Assembly (NCBI GenBank): GCA_946127115.1
Contig: CAMGYI010000001.1
Coordinates: forward strand, 912,857-976,856
From: an uncultured Chlamydia sp.
GTDB lineage: Bacteria > Chlamydiota > Chlamydiia > Chlamydiales > Simkaniaceae
Length of the DNA: 64,000 bases
Direction of reading: 5' to 3'
The notes beneath the pieces were generated by a model. The model saw only the letters and a program-made list of their open reading frames with translations, had not been told where the DNA came from and made no database searches. Shown here piece by piece: positions 51,183 to 61,400 of the stretch (within the stretch, counting starts at the first letter, position 1; each line of letters opens with the position of its first letter). A program made the translations under genes and the position numbers.

Positions 51183-52187
51183 GAATGCCTTAACAGTGTC
51201 GACAAATGCGCGGACATGATCAACGGGAATATCGGGAAGAACACCGTGCCCTAAGTTTGCAACGTATCCAGGATCCCCTTCCATGCTTCGAAGCATTTTC
51301 TCTGTCTCTTGTCGAATAACTTCAGGAGAAGCATAAAGAATCTCGGGATCAAGGTTGCCTTGCACTGCAATGGCTTTTGGCACACGTCTCCGAATCTCGT
51401 AGAGAGGGAAGCTCCAATCAAAACTAATTGCATCGGGTCTTAAAGCAACAAAATTCGAGACAAAATGGGAAGAGGCGCGTGAGAAAAGAATCACGGGAAT
51501 ATCCACAGATTCGACAATTTGCTTTAAAAATGGCTGAGCAAAGCGAAAAAACTCTGTCCGCGAGAGGAGATTCGCCCATGAGTCAAAAATTTGAACGGCG
51601 TCGACCCCCGCCTTAATTTGCATCTTGAGATAGGCGATGCTCTGATCAGTAATTATCTGAAGGAGCTCAAAGGCTCTCTCGGGATCGGAATAAAGCCACT
51701 TTTTTATCTTCTTCCCCGTCATATAAGTCATGACGGTAAAGGGACCTCCACAAAACCCAATGAGCGGAACATCAATCTCTTCTTTTAATAAATGAATCCC
51801 TTCTTTGACAAAAGAGAGCACTTCTTCCACAGGTCTTGGTTGGAGGTAAAGAATATCATTTCCCTCATTAATTTTAGGGAAAACAACGGGACCCCCCTTC
51901 CCCGAAAAAGAGACATCAAGTCCTAGAGACAAGGGGACATGAAGAATATCCGCAAAAAGGATGGCTGCATCGACTCCGATGATATCAAGTGGTTGCTTTG
52001 TGATTTCAAAGATCAGTTCGGGGTTCCGGAACATCTCCTCTAGAGGATATTTTTGGCGGATTGCCCGGTACTCTGGAAGGGAGCGCCCGGCCTGCCGCAT
52101 CATCCAAACAGGAGGACGTCCAGTTGTGTTTTTGCATGCTAAAGCATTTAAAAACCTAGATGGAGAGGAGACGGCTGAGGATATCAT
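51150..52187 (-). CDS. hemE: Uroporphyrinogen decarboxylase
   Basis: RPPVWMMRQAGRSLPEYRAIR, DAAILFADILHVP, GFCGGPFTVMTYM, FDSWANLLS, NLGHGVLPDIPVDHVRAFVD; likely start MISSAVSS at 52187. Confidence 0.95.
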   Translation of the reverse strand: MISSAVSSPSRFLNALACKNTTGRPPVWMMRQAGRSLPEYRAIRQKYPLEEMFRNPELIFEITKQPLDIIGVDAAILFADILHVPLSLGLDVSFSGKGGPVVFPKINEGNDILYLQPRPVEEVLSFVKEGIHLLKEEIDVPLIGFCGGPFTVMTYMTGKKIKKWLYSDPERAFELLQIITDQSIAYLKMQIKAGVDAVQIFDSWANLLSRTEFFRFAQPFLKQIVESVDIPVILFSRASSHFVSNFVALRPDAISFDWSFPLYEIRRRVPKAIAVQGNLDPEILYASPEVIRQETEKMLRSMEGDPGYVANLGHGVLPDIPVDHVRAFVDTVKAFSPRGSGGHGA

Positions 52188-54144
52188 CGACTGTAAACCC
52201 AAATTCTTTTGCAATATCACCCATAGGAGAAGAACGGCCAAATTCATCAATCGAGATTGCGATGCCTTTATCCCCAATAAAGCGGTGCCAACCAAAGCTG
52301 ACTCCAGCTTCAATTGATACCCTCTGTCCTAGTTCGCCATCAATAACGCTTTGTTGATATTCCTTATCTTGAAGATCAAAGAGCTCCCAGCATGGGAGAG
52401 AAACAACGCGCACTTGCTTCCCCTGCTTTTCAAGTGCCGCAGCAACATCCATTGCAAGAGAAACTTCTGATCCCGTTGCAAAGATGCAGTAATCACACTT
52501 TCCACTTTCTTTTTTCAAAATATACCCGCCACGTCCAGCGCCTTCGTTAAACGGAAGAGCCGTTTCCTTGAGTCTTGGAAGACTTTGTCTTGTGAGAACC
52601 AAGGCAGTAGGATAAGGGTAATTGAGTGCAGAGAGCCACGCTGCTTTCACCTCATTTGAATCTCCTGGACGAAACACATGAAGGTTCGGCATGGCACGGA
52701 GCGCTGCCAAATGTTCAACAGGTTGATGCGTGGGTCCATCTTCCCCCAAGAAGACTGAGTCGTGGGTGAATTGATAAATCACATGATATTTCGATAGACA
52801 CGCAAGGCGAAGGGCATTCCGCAAATAGTCTGAAAAGGTAAAGAACGTACCCACGTAAGGGAGGATCATGTGGGTTTGAAAAAGACCCGATGCAATCGTT
52901 GCCATTCCAAATTCACGGACGCCATATTTGATGTTGCGTCCCTCAAAATCGTTTTGTCCAATGAGGGGAAACTTCTTCATCATGGTGCAGTCCGATCCTG
53001 AGAGATCAGCCGACCCACCATAAAGAAAAGGAAGATCATCCCCTAAAACTTGGATCACTTCTTGCGATGCTTTTCGTCCTGAAATGGGATTCGAAAACTC
53101 AATTTTATTAAGTTTTTCTTCTAAGTCGGCTGGAATCACCCGCTCGTGCATGGCCTGATATTCTTTTGCTAGATCGGGATGCGCTTTTTGCCACGTATCG
53201 AAATACTGCTTCCATTCTTCTTCCAAACTCTCTTGTTTGGGAAGTTTTTTCTCGAAAAATGTTTTCACCGACTGAGGAATATAAAATTCCTCTTCAGGAA
53301 GACCCAAAGCCTCTTTTGTCGCTACAACTTCATCGGGTCCCAGCGGAGAACCATGAGCTTTCGACGAATTGGCCTTATTGGGAGATCCTTTTCCAATGAT
53401 GGTATGGCATTCAATATAAACGGGGTGGGTTTGGCTTTCTTGAATAGTGCTCATGACTTCATCGATCGAATCGAGATCGTTCCCATCCATTTCTAAGACT
53501 TCAAAACCATAAGCCTTATATCGTGCTTTAACGTCTTCAGAAGAGGATTGATCAAGCGTTCCATCTAAAGTAATCTTGTTAGCGTCATGAATAAGGACAA
53601 AATTATCTAAACAAAGATGCCCAGCAAATGAACTCGCTTCATTTGAGACCCCTTCCATTAGGCATCCATCTCCTGCTAAACAAAAGACCTTTGCGTTCAA
53701 GATTTGGTGTTCTTCTTCATTAAATTTTTTCCCAAGAAGCTTGAGTCCAAGTGCTTGCCCCACAGCATTTCCGACGCCTTGCCCCAAAGGTCCTGTTGTC
53801 GACTCAATCCCCGGAGTCTCCCCATATTCAGGGTGTCCTGGAGTTTTTGAGTGAAGTTGGCGAAAGTGTCTGATATCATCCAAGGAGATATCGAACCCCG
53901 ACAAGTGAAGGCACGAGTAGAGCCACATCGATCCATGTCCCGCAGATAAAATCATCCGATCTCTATTCATCCACTGTGGGTTTTTGGGGTTATGGCGGAG
54001 GAAGTGACCATAAAGGTAAGCTCCAAGCTCAGCACATCCCATCGGAAGTCCGGGATGTCCTGAGTTCGCTTTTTGAACGGCTTCAAAGGAAAGTTGCCGA
54101 ATAGTATTTGCCGTCTTCTCTAAAATCTTCTTAAGTTCGCTATC
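52156..54144 (-). CDS. tkt: Transketolase
   Basis: KANSGHPGLPMGCAELGAYLYGHFLRHNPKNPQW, GDGCLMEGVSNEASSFAGH, EDGPTHQPVEHLAALRA; likely start MDSELKK near 54144. Confidence 0.96.
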   Translation of the reverse strand, partial: DSELKKILEKTANTIRQLSFEAVQKANSGHPGLPMGCAELGAYLYGHFLRHNPKNPQWMNRDRMILSAGHGSMWLYSCLHLSGFDISLDDIRHFRQLHSKTPGHPEYGETPGIESTTGPLGQGVGNAVGQALGLKLLGKKFNEEEHQILNAKVFCLAGDGCLMEGVSNEASSFAGHLCLDNFVLIHDANKITLDGTLDQSSSEDVKARYKAYGFEVLEMDGNDLDSIDEVMSTIQESQTHPVYIECHTIIGKGSPNKANSSKAHGSPLGPDEVVATKEALGLPEEEFYIPQSVKTFFEKKLPKQESLEEEWKQYFDTWQKAHPDLAKEYQAMHERVIPADLEEKLNKIEFSNPISGRKASQEVIQVLGDDLPFLYGGSADLSGSDCTMMKKFPLIGQNDFEGRNIKYGVREFGMATIASGLFQTHMILPYVGTFFTFSDYLRNALRLACLSKYHVIYQFTHDSVFLGEDGPTHQPVEHLAALRAMPNLHVFRPGDSNEVKAAWLSALNYPYPTALVLTRQSLPRLKETALPFNEGAGRGGYILKKESGKCDYCIFATGSEVSLAMDVAAALEKQGKQVRVVSLPCWELFDLQDKEYQQSVIDGELGQRVSIEAGVSFGWHRFIGDKGIAISIDEFGRSSPMGDIAKEFGFTVDDILSRLLSI

Positions 54145-54232
54145 CATTTTAAATGATCCTTGCATTTCTCCTTCAAATGACCTATTTTTATGGCTATACC
54201 AGATAGATATCAAGAACAAATTTATAGGCTGT

Positions 54233-56875
54233 TTGATGCTCTCTCAAGAAATACGGAAAAAATTCCTCGCTTACTTCAAGGAAAAAGGGCATGCAGTCGT
54301 CCCCTCCTCTCCCACTGTTCCCCATGATGATCCTACCCTCCTCTTCATTAATGCAGGGATGAACCAGTTTAAAGATGTCTTCCTTGGAAAGTCAGAGCGC
54401 GACTACACAAGTGCAACCTCTTCTCAAAAATGTATCCGCGTTGGTGGCAAGCATAATGATCTCGACAATGTGGGACACACCTCGCGTCATATGACCTTTT
54501 TTGAAATGCTTGGAAATTTTTCTTTTGGAGACTATTTTAAGAAGGAAGCCATTGACTTTGCATGGTATGTCTCCACAGAGATCTTTCAATTCGATCCTAG
54601 AAGGGTCTGGGCCTCCGTCTTTGATACCGATGATGAGGCCTATGAGCTCTGGAAACCCCACATCGGTGAGAAGCGAATTATTCGACTCGGTAAAGAGGAA
54701 AACTTTTGGTCGATGGGAGATACCGGGCCTTGCGGACCTTGCTCTGAACTTCTCTACGATCGTGGAGAAAAATTTGGCTCAGGCTCAAGTCCTTTTGAAG
54801 ATCCCACAGGCGAACGGTACCCTGAATTCTGGAACCTGGTTTTTATGCAATATAATCGTGATCAGAAGGGGAAAATGAATCCCCTACCAAAACAAAGCGT
54901 CGATACTGGGGCTGGACTTGAGAGGGTTGTCTCTTTTATGAAGGAACAAGACAACGTCTTTCAATCTGATATTTTAAGTGCTTTGATCACCCGCGTTGAA
55001 GAACTTTCGGGGAAAAAATATGACCCTAGCAATAAGCACTTAGCCCCCGCTTTCCATGTGATTGCCGATCATGTTCGAACCCTTGCGTTTGCTATTGCAG
55101 ATGGAGCGCAACCAAGCAACATCGAAAGAGGCTACGTTCTGAGGAAAATCCTCCGCCGCGCTGTCCGGTATGGCCGCCTTCTGGGTTTTCAAAAACCTTT
55201 CCTTGCAGAGGTTTCCCCAATGCTTGTTGAGACGATGGGAGATGATTACCACGAGCTCAAATCGGCACAGATTCAAATCAGTGAAGTCCTCTCCATCGAA
55301 GAAGAGGGGTTTCTTCGCACGCTGCGCCGCGGCGGAAACATCTTAAACTCGATTGTTGGAAAGGCAGAAAAATCAGCTCGCAAGGAAATTAGCGGAGAAG
55401 ATGCCTTTAAGTTGAAAGATACCTATGGCTTCCCCATTGAGGAGATCCTCCTTATTGCAAAGGACAGTGAGCTTTCTGTCAACCTAGATTCTTATGAGCT
55501 TCTTGAAAAACAAGCACGCGACCGCTCAAAGCAAGCCCACACCTCCTACAAGCAGATTGCGGAATCCACAATTTTTGAGGAATTTATCAAACACCATGGA
55601 ACTTCAGAATTCTTTGGGTATGATGAAATAGAACTCGAAGGAACTGTTAAAGGGCTGATCGTCGAGGAAAAATCGGTTGATACAATGAAAAGTGGGCAAA
55701 AAGGTCTAGTCATTCTCGATAAAACCCCCTTCTACGCTGAAAAGGGAGGGCAAATTGGAGACCAAGGAACGCTAGCTCATGGCAGCGCCCACTTCAATGT
55801 CGCTGATTGTCAAATCCCCTATCCCGGAGTTATTGCCCATCACGGAACCCTTAAAGAAGGGATTCTAATAGTTGGAGAACCAGTTATTGCAAAGATTAAC
55901 GAAGAGCGACGGGAGCAAATTGCAAAACACCATACAGCTACGCATCTCCTTCATTGGGCCCTACAAAAAGTATTAGGGTCTCATATCCGGCAGGCAGGAT
56001 CTCTTGTTGAAACCGGTCGTCTCCGTTTTGACTTCAACCACCATAAAGCATTAACCAAAGAAGAGCTCAGGAAGATTGAACAACTTGTCAACGAAAAAGT
56101 GTGGGAAAACACACTTCTAAAAACCTATGAGCTTCACCTTGAAGACGTCCAAAAACATCCTGAAATCAAACAGTTTTTTGGGGAAAAGTATGGGAAAACC
56201 GTCCGCGTCGTTGATATTAATGGTTATTCTAAAGAGCTTTGTGGAGGAACCCATGTCAGCAACGTTGGAGAGATAGGTTGCTTTCGCATTGCCAAGGAGG
56301 GAAGCATTGCTAAGGGCGTACGCCGCATCGAAGCTGTCACTGGTAAAGAGGCCGAGAAACTACGCTATGCTTTAGAAGACCAACTCACAAACATTGCCCT
56401 AACGCTTAAGGCAAACATCCCAAAAGTTGAAGATGCTCTAACCGCTCTTATGAAAGAAAATGAGGGTCTCAAAGAAAGAGCTCTTTTTGAACGAAAAAAA
56501 TACCTTAATAAACTTGCTACAACTCTGCTAAGAACAGTGAAGAGAGTCAACAATATCCCTATTCTTAGCGCTGTTGTTGATGTTGAGAAAAAAGAACTTA
56601 ACGACCTTGGGACCGACCTTTTAGAAAGAATGAAAACAGGTGTTCTCCTTCTCTGCGTCATTGAAGGAGAGAGATGTCAACTATTCTTGCGTGTTTCCCC
56701 AGATTTAGTTGCCCAAGGCATCCACGCCAACGTCCTCATCAAAGAGATTGCAACAATTGTCGAAGGAGCTGGTGGTGGGAAAAAAAATGCCGCTCAGGCA
56801 GGAGGCAAGAATACCAAGGGTGTCATTATCGCCTTCGATAAGATCCAAGAAATGCTTGAAAAAACCCGAGAGTAA
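54233..56875 (+). CDS. alaS: Alanyl-tRNA synthetase
   Basis: FINAGMNQFKDVFLG, TSSQKCIRVGGKHNDLDNVG, HTATHLLHWALQ, ELCGGTHVSNVGEIGCF. Confidence 0.98.
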   Translation: MMLSQEIRKKFLAYFKEKGHAVVPSSPTVPHDDPTLLFINAGMNQFKDVFLGKSERDYTSATSSQKCIRVGGKHNDLDNVGHTSRHMTFFEMLGNFSFGDYFKKEAIDFAWYVSTEIFQFDPRRVWASVFDTDDEAYELWKPHIGEKRIIRLGKEENFWSMGDTGPCGPCSELLYDRGEKFGSGSSPFEDPTGERYPEFWNLVFMQYNRDQKGKMNPLPKQSVDTGAGLERVVSFMKEQDNVFQSDILSALITRVEELSGKKYDPSNKHLAPAFHVIADHVRTLAFAIADGAQPSNIERGYVLRKILRRAVRYGRLLGFQKPFLAEVSPMLVETMGDDYHELKSAQIQISEVLSIEEEGFLRTLRRGGNILNSIVGKAEKSARKEISGEDAFKLKDTYGFPIEEILLIAKDSELSVNLDSYELLEKQARDRSKQAHTSYKQIAESTIFEEFIKHHGTSEFFGYDEIELEGTVKGLIVEEKSVDTMKSGQKGLVILDKTPFYAEKGGQIGDQGTLAHGSAHFNVADCQIPYPGVIAHHGTLKEGILIVGEPVIAKINEERREQIAKHHTATHLLHWALQKVLGSHIRQAGSLVETGRLRFDFNHHKALTKEELRKIEQLVNEKVWENTLLKTYELHLEDVQKHPEIKQFFGEKYGKTVRVVDINGYSKELCGGTHVSNVGEIGCFRIAKEGSIAKGVRRIEAVTGKEAEKLRYALEDQLTNIALTLKANIPKVEDALTALMKENEGLKERALFERKKYLNKLATTLLRTVKRVNNIPILSAVVDVEKKELNDLGTDLLERMKTGVLLLCVIEGERCQLFLRVSPDLVAQGIHANVLIKEIATIVEGAGGGKKNAAQAGGKNTKGVIIAFDKIQEMLEKTRE

Positions 56876-57065
56876 CTCATCACTCGAAAAGCATCGGCAA
56901 TGCTTTCTAAAGTCTTGGCTAGCTTTAATAGATCTAGTTTAATTATTTATGATTTTCCGATCATTTTTCGTCTTGACATCCTCTGGATGTTTTTTGTTCA
57001 ATTTACTGTAAATGTCAAATTCAGTCTTTTTATTTACACAATCAGAACAGCAAAGATCTTGTTAT

Positions 57066-57650
57066 CTAATCCCTTAGCCACATAACTACTTTTCTGACTA
57101 AATTATCTACTCCCATGCCTCCCCCTGCTGCTGCCCCTATTACACCTATTGCGGCTGCTCCTATTACTCCTATTACTGCTACTACTACTGCTCCTCCTAT
57201 TACTGCTACTACTACTGCTCCCCCTATTACTGCTCCTGCTTCTTCCCCTATAGCTCCTAATACTGCTCCTACTGCTGCTGATCCTGCTCCTACTACAGCT
57301 CCTGCTACAGCTCCTGCTGTTCCTGATAAAATACCTGCTGTAGTGCCTGCTGCAATGGTTGTTTTAAGCGGAAAATTTCCTTTAAAATTAAAATGCTCTA
57401 TTTTTTTCGCTATGCTCAATGCCTTGGTGAAAAGGTCTCCTAAGTTTACTATTTCACCGCAAAGAAAGCAGTTTTGAGTCTTTAATGCTTTGATACTTTC
57501 TTGCATGCACTTTTTGTGAAATATATGATCATGACCTGTTTTTGTTTTATGAGAAATAAGCACGTTTGGGTCATTTTCATGACAGACTAGACACATATCC
57601 CCTTCTGGAAAAGAGTGGTTGTAGTTTCTCCAACTTGATTGGGCAGACAT
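57066..57650 (-). CDS. RING-like zinc-finger protein with Gly/Ala/Val-rich hydrophobic C-terminus
   Basis: CLVCHENDPNVLISHKTKTGHDHIFHKKCMQESIKALKTQNCFLCGE (C-x2-C...H-x-H-x2-H-x2-C...C-x2-C) followed by a long GAVIGGAVVVAVIG-type segment. Confidence 0.7.
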   Translation of the reverse strand: MSAQSSWRNYNHSFPEGDMCLVCHENDPNVLISHKTKTGHDHIFHKKCMQESIKALKTQNCFLCGEIVNLGDLFTKALSIAKKIEHFNFKGNFPLKTTIAAGTTAGILSGTAGAVAGAVVGAGSAAVGAVLGAIGEEAGAVIGGAVVVAVIGGAVVVAVIGVIGAAAIGVIGAAAGGGMGVDNLVRKVVMWLRD

Positions 57651-57671
57651 GTTTTACCTTTTTGTTATTTT

Positions 57672-57860
57672 TTTTTAATCAAATCAAAAATCATCTCAGC
57701 TTGATCTTGAAGCTCTTTTTTTCAAACTCTCACTTGTACAGGATGCATACCAAATAGTTTGGCGATTTCATTCATCGTAGCATCTTCTCTGAGAGCTGTT
57801 AATGCGACCTTTTTCTTAAAAATTGGACTTCTAATCTTCCTCCTGATTTTTATTGGTATT
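57672..57860 (-). pseudogene. IS3-family OrfA relic with in-frame stop
   Basis: Minus frame: KIRRKIRSPIFKKKVALTALREDATMNEIAKLFGMHPVQVRV*KKELQDQAEMIFDLIKKK; the stop falls where IS3 OrfA usually has W (..RWKKEL). Confidence 0.82.
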
Positions 57861-58206
57861 TTATCAGAAGTGTAACTTAGCTATTGATCCGAATATTGGG
57901 GTCCACTATAGTTCTTCAAAGGCGATGACTTTTCTAGCAACAATCGATCAGGAGCGATTTACTTCTGTATATTTTATTCTTGAGTTTTGAGCGGTGTTTT
58001 CTGATACTGTTCCCATAAAGTCGTTGTGTTTTTGTGGTTGCCCACTCATTAGAGTAAAGGCGGATTTTTTGCACATTGTAATATGTCGACTCTATTTTTT
58101 ACTATATGACTCCCATAGAAATTTAGTTAGAAGTGTTCTTAAAGTGTGCAAACTTCCCCCTATACAAGGTGAACAAGGCCGAAATAAGATTTTTTCTCAA
58201 AAAAAA

Positions 58207-58275
58207 GTGCAGCTCAAGCTGGAGGGAAAACCTTGCTCTATTGAACGAACAAGGAAAAAGAAACTTGAACTGCAC
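58207..58275. repeat. Nested inverted repeat (possible structured element)
   Basis: Outer GTGCAGCTCAAG / CTTGAACTGCAC, inner CCTTG / CAAGG. Confidence 0.5.
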
Positions 58276-58457
58276 GAATCTGTATTTCACTGATTAAAAA
58301 AATAAACTACGTTTAATGAAACCCAACGTGCTTAAAAAAGTTTATCTTCAAGGCTCCGATGATCTTCGTACCCACGGTATTTTAGCATAGCCCTCCTTTT
58401 TATGCGAAGATAAATTTTTTATAAAATCAATTTCCCCTTCATGCTATCATTGTCTCT

Positions 58458-61400
58458 ATGTTGGACCTGATGCGCTCCCTTTCATCTATTCAAGCGATTG
58501 TGCAGAACATAAAACAAGAAAAATCTCTCTTGTTTGAAACACTCTGGGATGCCCCAAAAGCCATTCTTTCCCTCCTTTTACTTCATGAAGGGAAGAAAAA
58601 TGTTCTCATTATCACTGGGGGTGAACGAGAGACTCGTCTCTATGACGATCTTTGTTTTTTCTCGAAAGACACCGTTCTTTCTTTTCCTTCATGGGAAACA
58701 CTTCCGAGTGAAGAAATCCCTCCAAATCCAGACATCCTAGGGAAACGTTTCGACATATTAAGAACGGTACTGCAAAGTAAAAGAAAACATATCATCTTAA
58801 CTCCTCTTCAAGGGGTTTTGCAAAAGGTCTGTGCGCCGCACCTGTTGAAAGCTAAAATCCTAGAGATTAAAAAGGGAGATGAAATCCCTTTTGATCTCAT
58901 CCCAGAGCTTCTGATTGACCTCGGATACCACCGCGAAGGGGTGGCCGCCGACAAGGGACAGTTTGCGATTCGTGGAGGAATTCTCGATGTTTTCCCTCTC
59001 TCGAGTTTTGATCCTTACCGGATCGATTTTTTTGGGGATAAAGTGGACCAAATCCGTACCTATGACCCCATCTCTCAAAGATCTACAGGAAAAGTGAGGG
59101 AAATTTTTATCCCCCCAGCTGAAGAGCTTCCGCTCCTCAATGAGGGAAAGAACGTGACTCTACTCGACTATTTAGGAGAGGATACCGTTATTCTTTTTGA
59201 TGATCTCCTTGCGATTGAAGACCGGTATGTTTCCATCAAAAATCTTTCAGGAGCTCGATCGCCTCACTTTCTTTCACTTAGAGAACTCTTTAACCTTTCT
59301 GAGTCTTTGCAAAAAGTCTACTGTACAAAGCACCCTCTTGAAGAACTTTCTGAAACAGAGAAAATGAGCCATCGTACCAAGTTTGAAATCTTTGATCAAA
59401 CGCTTTTTGCAAAGAGGATCACCCATACCTTTGCAACTATTGAGGACTATTACTGGAAGGGGTGTGATGAGGATAAACGTCTTGAAGCAATTCTCCAAAG
59501 GGGAGCCGAGGCGGGTGTTTACTTCATTACAGCCTCTGAAGCGGAGGAAAATGCATTAAAAGAAAAAATTGACAAAACCCTTCTTCCTCTCCCTAAAAAG
59601 CACACATTTATGCGTGGCTATCTTTCGAGTGGTTTTGTTCTCCTTGATGGTCCCCTAGCCGTTTCCCCCTACCCAGAAATCACTAAAAGATATAAAGTCT
59701 CGCGGCAAAAATGGAGAAACACCTACCATACCCCTGCTGCTGAATTCCATGCTCTTGAAAAAGGAGACCTTGTCGTCCACTTTCACAACGGAATCGGAAG
59801 ATTTCTTGGAATTGAGCGTCAAAAGAATCACCGTGGAGAAGACGAAGAATTCCTTCTCATTGAATACTCTGGCCATAGCAAACTCTATGTTCCACTCTCT
59901 CAGTCCCATCTCATCAGCCGCTACATTGGTGCAAGAGAAGAATCTCCCAACTTGAATGTCTTGGGAACAAAAAAATGGCAACAGGCAAAAGCCAATGCCC
60001 AAAAAGCCATCATTGGTTACGCAAAGGACCTTCTTCAAATGCAGGCGCAAAGAGAAGCAAAAGGAGGCTTTACTTTCCCAAACGAGTCCAATGATCTTCT
60101 TCTTTTTGAGGATGAGTTCCCTTTTGTAGAAACGCAAGATCAACTCGATTCGATTGCAGCAATTAAAAAAGATATGAAGTCGACAAAAGCAATGGATCGT
60201 CTTATCTGCGGGGACGTTGGCTATGGAAAAACCGAAGTTGCAATGCGAGCTGCTTTTAAAGCAGCCTATGATGGAAAAAAACAGGTTGCCGTTCTTGCCC
60301 CCACAACAGTTCTTGCAATGCAACACTACGAAAGTTTTCAAGCTCGCATGGCAGATTTTCCCATTACCATTGGTGTTGCCTCCCGCTTTATAAAGCCTAA
60401 AGAAGTGAAAAAAACTCTTGAAGGAGTGGCTAAGGGATCGATTGATATCTTGATCGGAACCCATCGAATCATTAGTCAAGATGTTATCTTTAAAGATTTA
60501 GGTCTCATTATTATCGATGAAGAGCAACGTTTTGGTGTCCGCGCAAAAGAACACCTTAAAAAAGCAAAACTCGGTGTAGACTGCCTCACTCTGTCGGCAA
60601 CACCCATCCCTCGAACTCTTTATTCTTCCCTGATTGGTGCTCGAGACATGTCGGTCATCAATACGCCACCCCAAGACCGCCTTCCCATTAAAACCATCCT
60701 TGCTGAAAGAGACTTTGAGCTCATCAAAAATTCCTTAATGCGAGAGCTTTCTCGTGATGGTCAGGCATATTTCATCCACAACCGCGTCGAAACCATCCAT
60801 AAAGTTGCAGATGAAATTCGTGCCCTCCTCCCCGATGCTCGCGTTGGAATCGTTCATGGACAAATGCCTCCCGATGAAATCGATTCAATATTCCACCACT
60901 TTAAGCAAGGAGAGCTTGACATCCTCGTTGCGACTACCATCGTGGAAAATGGAATCGACATACCCAATGCAAATACCATCTTAATTGATCGTTCTGACGC
61001 CTTTGGAATGGCGGACCTTTACCAACTACGAGGACGAGTCGGAAGATGGAATCGCCCCGCTTACGCTTATTTTCTTATTCCTAAAAACCGCGAGCTCCAT
61101 GAGATCTCTCGCAAGAGACTTCAAGCCTTAGTCGAAACTTCAGGTTTTGGTGGAGGGATGAAGCTTGCAATGCGAGACCTAGAAATCCGAGGGGCGGGAG
61201 ATCTGCTCGGTGTGCAACAATCTGGAAATGTCTCTGCTGTGGGATTCCATTTCTACTGCAAACTTCTTAAACGGACGATCGACACAATGAAAAAAGAGAT
61301 TTCCCCTACGTTCTTCGATACCCGAATGGAATTTTCCTATGATGCAAATATTCCTGCGCGCTATATCAAAGAAACAAGTATTCGGATGGAAATCTATCAC

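Noticed and set aside
57115-57310. Possible CRISPR-like or microsatellite array (ATTACTGCTACTACTACTGCTCC repeats)
   Set aside because: Repeats are codon-periodic and encode the G/A/V tail of the RING-like protein; no unique spacers.
57115-57477. 120-aa plus-strand ORF rich in Pro/Thr/Ala (PPPAAAPITPIAAAPITPITATTT...)
   Set aside because: Antisense of the RING protein's GA-rich tail; the minus frame has a zinc-finger domain and is preferred.
57880-58293. ORF 57994..58293 and preceding frame (KAMTFLATIDQERFTSVYFIL) as an IS630/DDE transposase relic
   Set aside because: Similarity to DDE domains too weak by eye; left as unassigned debris.
59655-60479. 274-aa minus-strand ORF inside mfd
   Set aside because: Cys/Phe/Ser-rich shadow ORF fully antisense to strongly supported mfd helicase motifs.
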